Assembly: GCF_023498005.1 (NCBI RefSeq)
Contig: NZ_CP097289.1
Span: forward strand, 9,300,001-9,364,000
DNA: 64,000 nucleotides
Source: Streptomyces durmitorensis
GTDB taxonomy: Bacteria > Actinomycetota > Actinomycetes > Streptomycetales > Streptomycetaceae
Direction: 5' to 3'
The notes below the pieces were generated by a model. That model did no database searches and had not been told where the DNA came from. It worked only from the letters and a program-made list of their open reading frames with translations. Position numbers and translations under genes: made by a program. This document shows positions 60,914 through 64,000 of the stretch, piece after piece (the stretch's first letter is position 1; every line of letters begins with the position of its first letter).

Positions 60914-60954
60914 CTTCGGCGCCGCATCCTCGTCGGGGGCAGGAGGAGCAACGA

Positions 60955-63417
60955 ATGACGCGGGACGAACTGCTCACGCTGGTGGGCACGCTGGACCTGA
61001 CGCAGAAGGTGGGTCTGCTGACCGGAGCCACGGTGTGGCGCACCCGGGCCGAACCAGCCGTGGGGCTACGGGAGATGGTCTTCTCGGACGGTCCCGCCGG
61101 AGTGCGGGGGGAGGCGTGGGACGAACGCAGCCCCTCGCTGCTCCTGCCCTCCGCCTCCGCCCTTGGCTCCCTGTGGGACGAGCGACTCGCCGGTCAGCTC
61201 GGCGAGCTGCTCGCCCACGAGGCCCTGCGCAAGGGCGTGCACGTGGTCCTGGCGCCCACCTTGAATCTCCATCGCACCCCGCTGGGAGGGCGCCACTTCG
61301 AGTGCCTGGCCGAAGACCCGGAACTGGCCGCCCGCACCGGAGCCGCCCTGATCCGCGGCATCCAGGCCCACGGCGTCGCCGCGACCGCCAAGCACTACGT
61401 GGCGAACGACTCGGAGACCGAGCGGCTCACCATGGACGTACGGGTGGACGAGCGGACCCTGCGCGAGGTGTATCTGGCCCCGTTCGAGGCCGCCGTCAGA
61501 GCGGGCGTGTGGCTCGTCATGAGCGCGTACAACGGCGTCAACGGCACGACGATGACCGCCAACGAGCTGTTGGCCCAACCGCTGAAAGGAGAGTGGGGAT
61601 TCGACGGGGCCGTCGTCTCCGACTGGGGTGCCGTGCGGCTGACGGCCGAGAGCGCCGCGGCCGCCCAGGACCTCGCGATGCCCGGCCCGGACGGCCCGTG
61701 GGGCGAGGCCCTGGTGGCCGCGGTCCGGAGCGGCGTTCCCGAGGAGGCGGTCGACGACAAGGTGGTGCGTCTGCTCACCCTGGCCGACCGGGTCGGCGCC
61801 CTCGGGAGCGGACGCAGGCTCCCGCCGCACGCGTGGCCCGGTGGCACGGCCCGCCGTCTGCTGCGGCGGGCCGTGGCGGCCGGCACCGTCCTGCTTCGGA
61901 ACGAGGACGTCCTGCCCCTGGACGTCTCCGCGCTGCACAGCGTGGCGGTCATCGGACGGCACGCCTGCGCGCCCCGGCTCCAGGGAGAAGGCAGCGCCGG
62001 GGTCTACCCGGCGGACGTCGTCACGCCCCTGGACGGCATCAGGGCCCGGCTGCACGGGCGGGCCCAGGTGCGGTACGCCCCGGGCCCGGACCTGGGCGGG
62101 CAACCACTGCCGCTGGATCCCGCACGGTGCGCGAACCCCCTGACCGGGGAGCCCGGCGTACTGATGCGGATCCTGGACGCGGCCGGGCGCGAGATGTCCG
62201 CCGAACACCGCCTGTCAGGGCGGCAGTTGGAGCCTCCTCTCGCGCCGCGGGCGCACACCGTCGAGATCAGCGCCCTGGTGCGTCCGCCCAGCGACGGAAA
62301 GTGGACGTTCGGTGTGGGCGGCTACGGCCGGATGAGTCTCGCGGTGGACGGACAACTGCTGGTGGAAGGGGAGTTCGCGCGCGACACCGAGGATCCGGCC
62401 GTCATTCACCTCGACCCTCCACGCCGCCACGCCTCGGTCTGGCTGGCAGGCGGCCAAGCCGCGCACGTCGTGGCACGCCGGGAGTTGGCCCCCGACACCG
62501 GCCGCGCCGTCGTCGTGACGGCCGCGGCGCCCGAGCCGGAGCCCGAGCAGGCCCTGGCCGAAGCGGTCGAGGCCGCGCGGGACGCGGACGTGGCCGTCGT
62601 CGTGGTCGGCACCACCGACGGCAGTGAGTCCGAGGGGCACGACCGCACCTCGCTCACACTCCCCGGCCGCCAGGACGAACTGGTCGCGGCGGTGGCCGCC
62701 GTGAACCCGCGCACCGTGGTCGTCGTCAACTCGGGCGGGCCGGTGGAACTGCCCTGGCGGGAGCAGGCGGGGGCGGTGCTGCTGTCGTGGTTCCCCGGGC
62801 AGGAGGCGGGATCGGGGCTCGCCGACGTCCTGTTCGGGCAGGCCGAACCTGGCGGCAGGCTGCCCACCACCTGGGCAGCCGCCCTGGCGGACGTGCCAGT
62901 CAGGGACACAACACCGCGTGACGGTGTGCTCGAGTACGCGGAGGGCCTGCACATCGGCTACCGGGCGTGGCTGAGGGCGGGCCTCGAACCCGCCTACTGG
63001 TTCGGCCATGGCCTGGGTTACACGACGTGGAGCTACGACCGCCTACGAGCGGCGAGCGAGGTCGACGTGGGCGATGGGGGTGATGGGGTCGACGGAGGAG
63101 AGGCGCTGGTCGTCGAGGTCCAGTTGCGCAACACGGGCGCGCGTCCGGGGCGTGAGGTGGTGCAGGTCTATCTCGCGCGGCCCGAATCCGCCGTGGAGCG
63201 ACCGGTCCGCTGGCTCGTGGGCTTCACGGCGGTCCGGGCGGAGCCGGGGGAGACGGTGACGGCATCGGTGCGGATACCGGCCAGGATGCTGCGGCACTGG
63301 GACACGCGGGCGGGCCGCTGGCGAAGTGAAGCGGGCGTCTGGCGGGTCCTCGCGGGGCGCAGCGCGGGGGATCTGCCGCTGACAGCGACGGTACGCAGGT
63401 CAAACGACCGCCGGTAG
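60955..63417 (+). CDS. GH3 beta-glucosidase with PA14-like insert
   Basis: 820 aa from ATG 60955 (AGGAGG upstream). TIM barrel with nucleophile Asp223 (VVSDWGA) and AKHYVANDSE; (alpha/beta)6 domain with GxxxDGSESEGHDRTSL; a PA14-like insert about 385-520; fibronectin III-like C-terminus. No signal peptide, so cytosolic: it would finish oligosaccharides released by the secreted hydrolase. Confidence 0.92.
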   Translation: MTRDELLTLVGTLDLTQKVGLLTGATVWRTRAEPAVGLREMVFSDGPAGVRGEAWDERSPSLLLPSASALGSLWDERLAGQLGELLAHEALRKGVHVVLAPTLNLHRTPLGGRHFECLAEDPELAARTGAALIRGIQAHGVAATAKHYVANDSETERLTMDVRVDERTLREVYLAPFEAAVRAGVWLVMSAYNGVNGTTMTANELLAQPLKGEWGFDGAVVSDWGAVRLTAESAAAAQDLAMPGPDGPWGEALVAAVRSGVPEEAVDDKVVRLLTLADRVGALGSGRRLPPHAWPGGTARRLLRRAVAAGTVLLRNEDVLPLDVSALHSVAVIGRHACAPRLQGEGSAGVYPADVVTPLDGIRARLHGRAQVRYAPGPDLGGQPLPLDPARCANPLTGEPGVLMRILDAAGREMSAEHRLSGRQLEPPLAPRAHTVEISALVRPPSDGKWTFGVGGYGRMSLAVDGQLLVEGEFARDTEDPAVIHLDPPRRHASVWLAGGQAAHVVARRELAPDTGRAVVVTAAAPEPEPEQALAEAVEAARDADVAVVVVGTTDGSESEGHDRTSLTLPGRQDELVAAVAAVNPRTVVVVNSGGPVELPWREQAGAVLLSWFPGQEAGSGLADVLFGQAEPGGRLPTTWAAALADVPVRDTTPRDGVLEYAEGLHIGYRAWLRAGLEPAYWFGHGLGYTTWSYDRLRAASEVDVGDGGDGVDGGEALVVEVQLRNTGARPGREVVQVYLARPESAVERPVRWLVGFTAVRAEPGETVTASVRIPARMLRHWDTRAGRWRSEAGVWRVLAGRSAGDLPLTATVRRSNDRR

Positions 63418-63432
63418 CCGGCCAGTCAGTGC

Positions 63433-63474
63433 GGGAGAGCGCTCTATGGCCTCGCGGGGGCGGGGCGTTAGGGT
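63433..63474 (+). promoter_or_regulatory. LacI operator and -10 of lacI-type gene
   Basis: GGGAGAGCGCTCTA (63433-63446) shares the AGAGCGCTCT core with the sites at 57.4-57.75 kb. TAGGGT (63469-63474) is a -10 with the ATG 6 nt after, giving a leaderless, autoregulated message. Confidence 0.65.
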
Positions 63475-63480
63475 TCCCGA

Positions 63481-64000
63481 ATGGACAGACAGATGCCGAC
63501 GCTGGAGGACGTGGCGCGCGAAGCGGGGGTTTCGCGCGCCACCGTCTCCCGGGTGGTCAACGGCGTGCGCAATGTCGCCCCCGCCATCCAGGACGTGGTC
63601 CGGGCGGCCATCGAGCGTACGGGCTACGCGCCCAACCGGGCGGCGCGCTCCCTGGTGACCCAGCGCGCGGGCACCATCGCCCTGGTCGTGTCGGGCGCCG
63701 GGGACAACTCCGACACCGCGCAGAACGCGTTCGCCGCCCGGGTGTTCGCCGACCCGTTCTTCGGCAGGGCGGTCAGCGGGGTGGTGGGATTCCTGCGCCC
63801 GCGCGCCATGCACCCGGTGCTGATGTTCGCGGAGACCGAGGAGGCCCGGCAACAGGTCGTGACCTACCTGCGCCAGGGCAACGCGGACGGGGCCCTGGTC
63901 GTCTCGACGCACGCCAAGGACCCGCTGCCGGCCCTGCTCGCCGAAGCGCGGCTGCCCGCGGTGTTCTTCGCGCGCCCGGCACTGCGGGCCCACGCCACGT
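63481..64000 (+). CDS. LacI-family repressor (3' end outside window)
   Basis: First 173 residues visible. HTH TLEDVAREAGVSRATVSRVVNGVRNVAP and hinge NRAARSLVTQRAGTIALVVSG, then the periplasmic-binding-protein fold. CebR-like: the operator type GAGAGCGCTC and nearby GH3 and glycanase genes suggest a beta-gluco-oligosaccharide inducer. Confidence 0.92.
   Translation, partial: MDRQMPTLEDVAREAGVSRATVSRVVNGVRNVAPAIQDVVRAAIERTGYAPNRAARSLVTQRAGTIALVVSGAGDNSDTAQNAFAARVFADPFFGRAVSGVVGFLRPRAMHPVLMFAETEEARQQVVTYLRQGNADGALVVSTHAKDPLPALLAEARLPAVFFARPALRAHAT

Noticed and set aside
58858..60951. 697-aa frame antisense to the glycoside hydrolase
   Set aside because: Val/Gly-rich shadow with no motif.

Overview
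The window is about 72% G+C by eye. Coding frames show strong third-position GC, start codons include many GTGs, many genes look leaderless, and there are twin-arginine and lipoprotein exports and large numbers of secreted carbohydrate-active enzymes, TetR/LacI/IclR/ROK regulators and efflux pumps. All of this points to a Streptomyces (or close actinomycete) chromosome, probably a chromosome arm rich in accessory catabolic genes. I see no rRNA, tRNA, CRISPR array, transposase or phage gene.

Layout. 1-574: end fragment of a secreted AA10 lytic polysaccharide monooxygenase. 0.66-4.5 kb: ArsR/VOC pair, a zinc alcohol dehydrogenase divergent from a TetR repressor, and a flavin monooxygenase. 4.5-16.8 kb: a glycan-use cluster with GH36 alpha-galactosidase, ROK regulator, a sugar ABC importer (binding protein and two permeases, no ATPase), a GH27 alpha-galactosidase, a GH95 alpha-fucosidase and an SGNH esterase. 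The GH27 gene is frameshifted by a perfect 89-bp tandem duplication. 16.9-22.7 kb: a thioredoxin-reductase-like flavoprotein, small membrane/secreted proteins, a methyltransferase, and an MFS pump with its TetR. 22.7-27.6 kb: a metal-homeostasis group (cysteine-rich four-helix copper protein, PepSY membrane protein, ArsR, His-rich CDF exporter, DUF3105).

27.7-34.5 kb: an unusual phosphate module in which a degenerate cysteinyl-tRNA-synthetase-like protein and an ArsR regulator precede pstSCAB, a response regulator lacking the phospho-acceptor aspartate, and a TPR-like protein. 34.5-41.4 kb: quinone-oxidoreductase/TetR, a PPOX-fold protein, a FUSC exporter, and a DHA2 MFS pump with its TetR and a large dyad operator. 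41.7-46.5 kb: a four-gene molybdenum hydroxylase operon resembling paoABCD. 46.6-53.3 kb: FAD/Fe-S lactate/glycolate-type dehydrogenase, serine-glyoxylate aminotransferase, IclR regulator and a MatC-type carrier, with clear IclR-like operators. 53.3-57.4 kb: assorted conserved actinobacterial genes. 57.4-64 kb: a second glycan cluster (DUF1996, a GH5/GH2-type hydrolase with CBM32, GH3 with a PA14-like insert) ending in a partial LacI gene. Matching GAGAGCGCTC palindromes at 57.4, 57.74 and 63.43 kb suggest these genes form the LacI protein's regulon.

Many regulator genes have a -10-like hexamer 6-8 nt before the start codon, implying leaderless mRNAs, and this decided several start choices. 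The best candidates for new biology are the phosphate/ArsR/CysRS-like module, the paired palindromes in the copper region, the phased 11-bp repeats before GH3, and the duplicated GH27 gene, which may instead be an assembly error.
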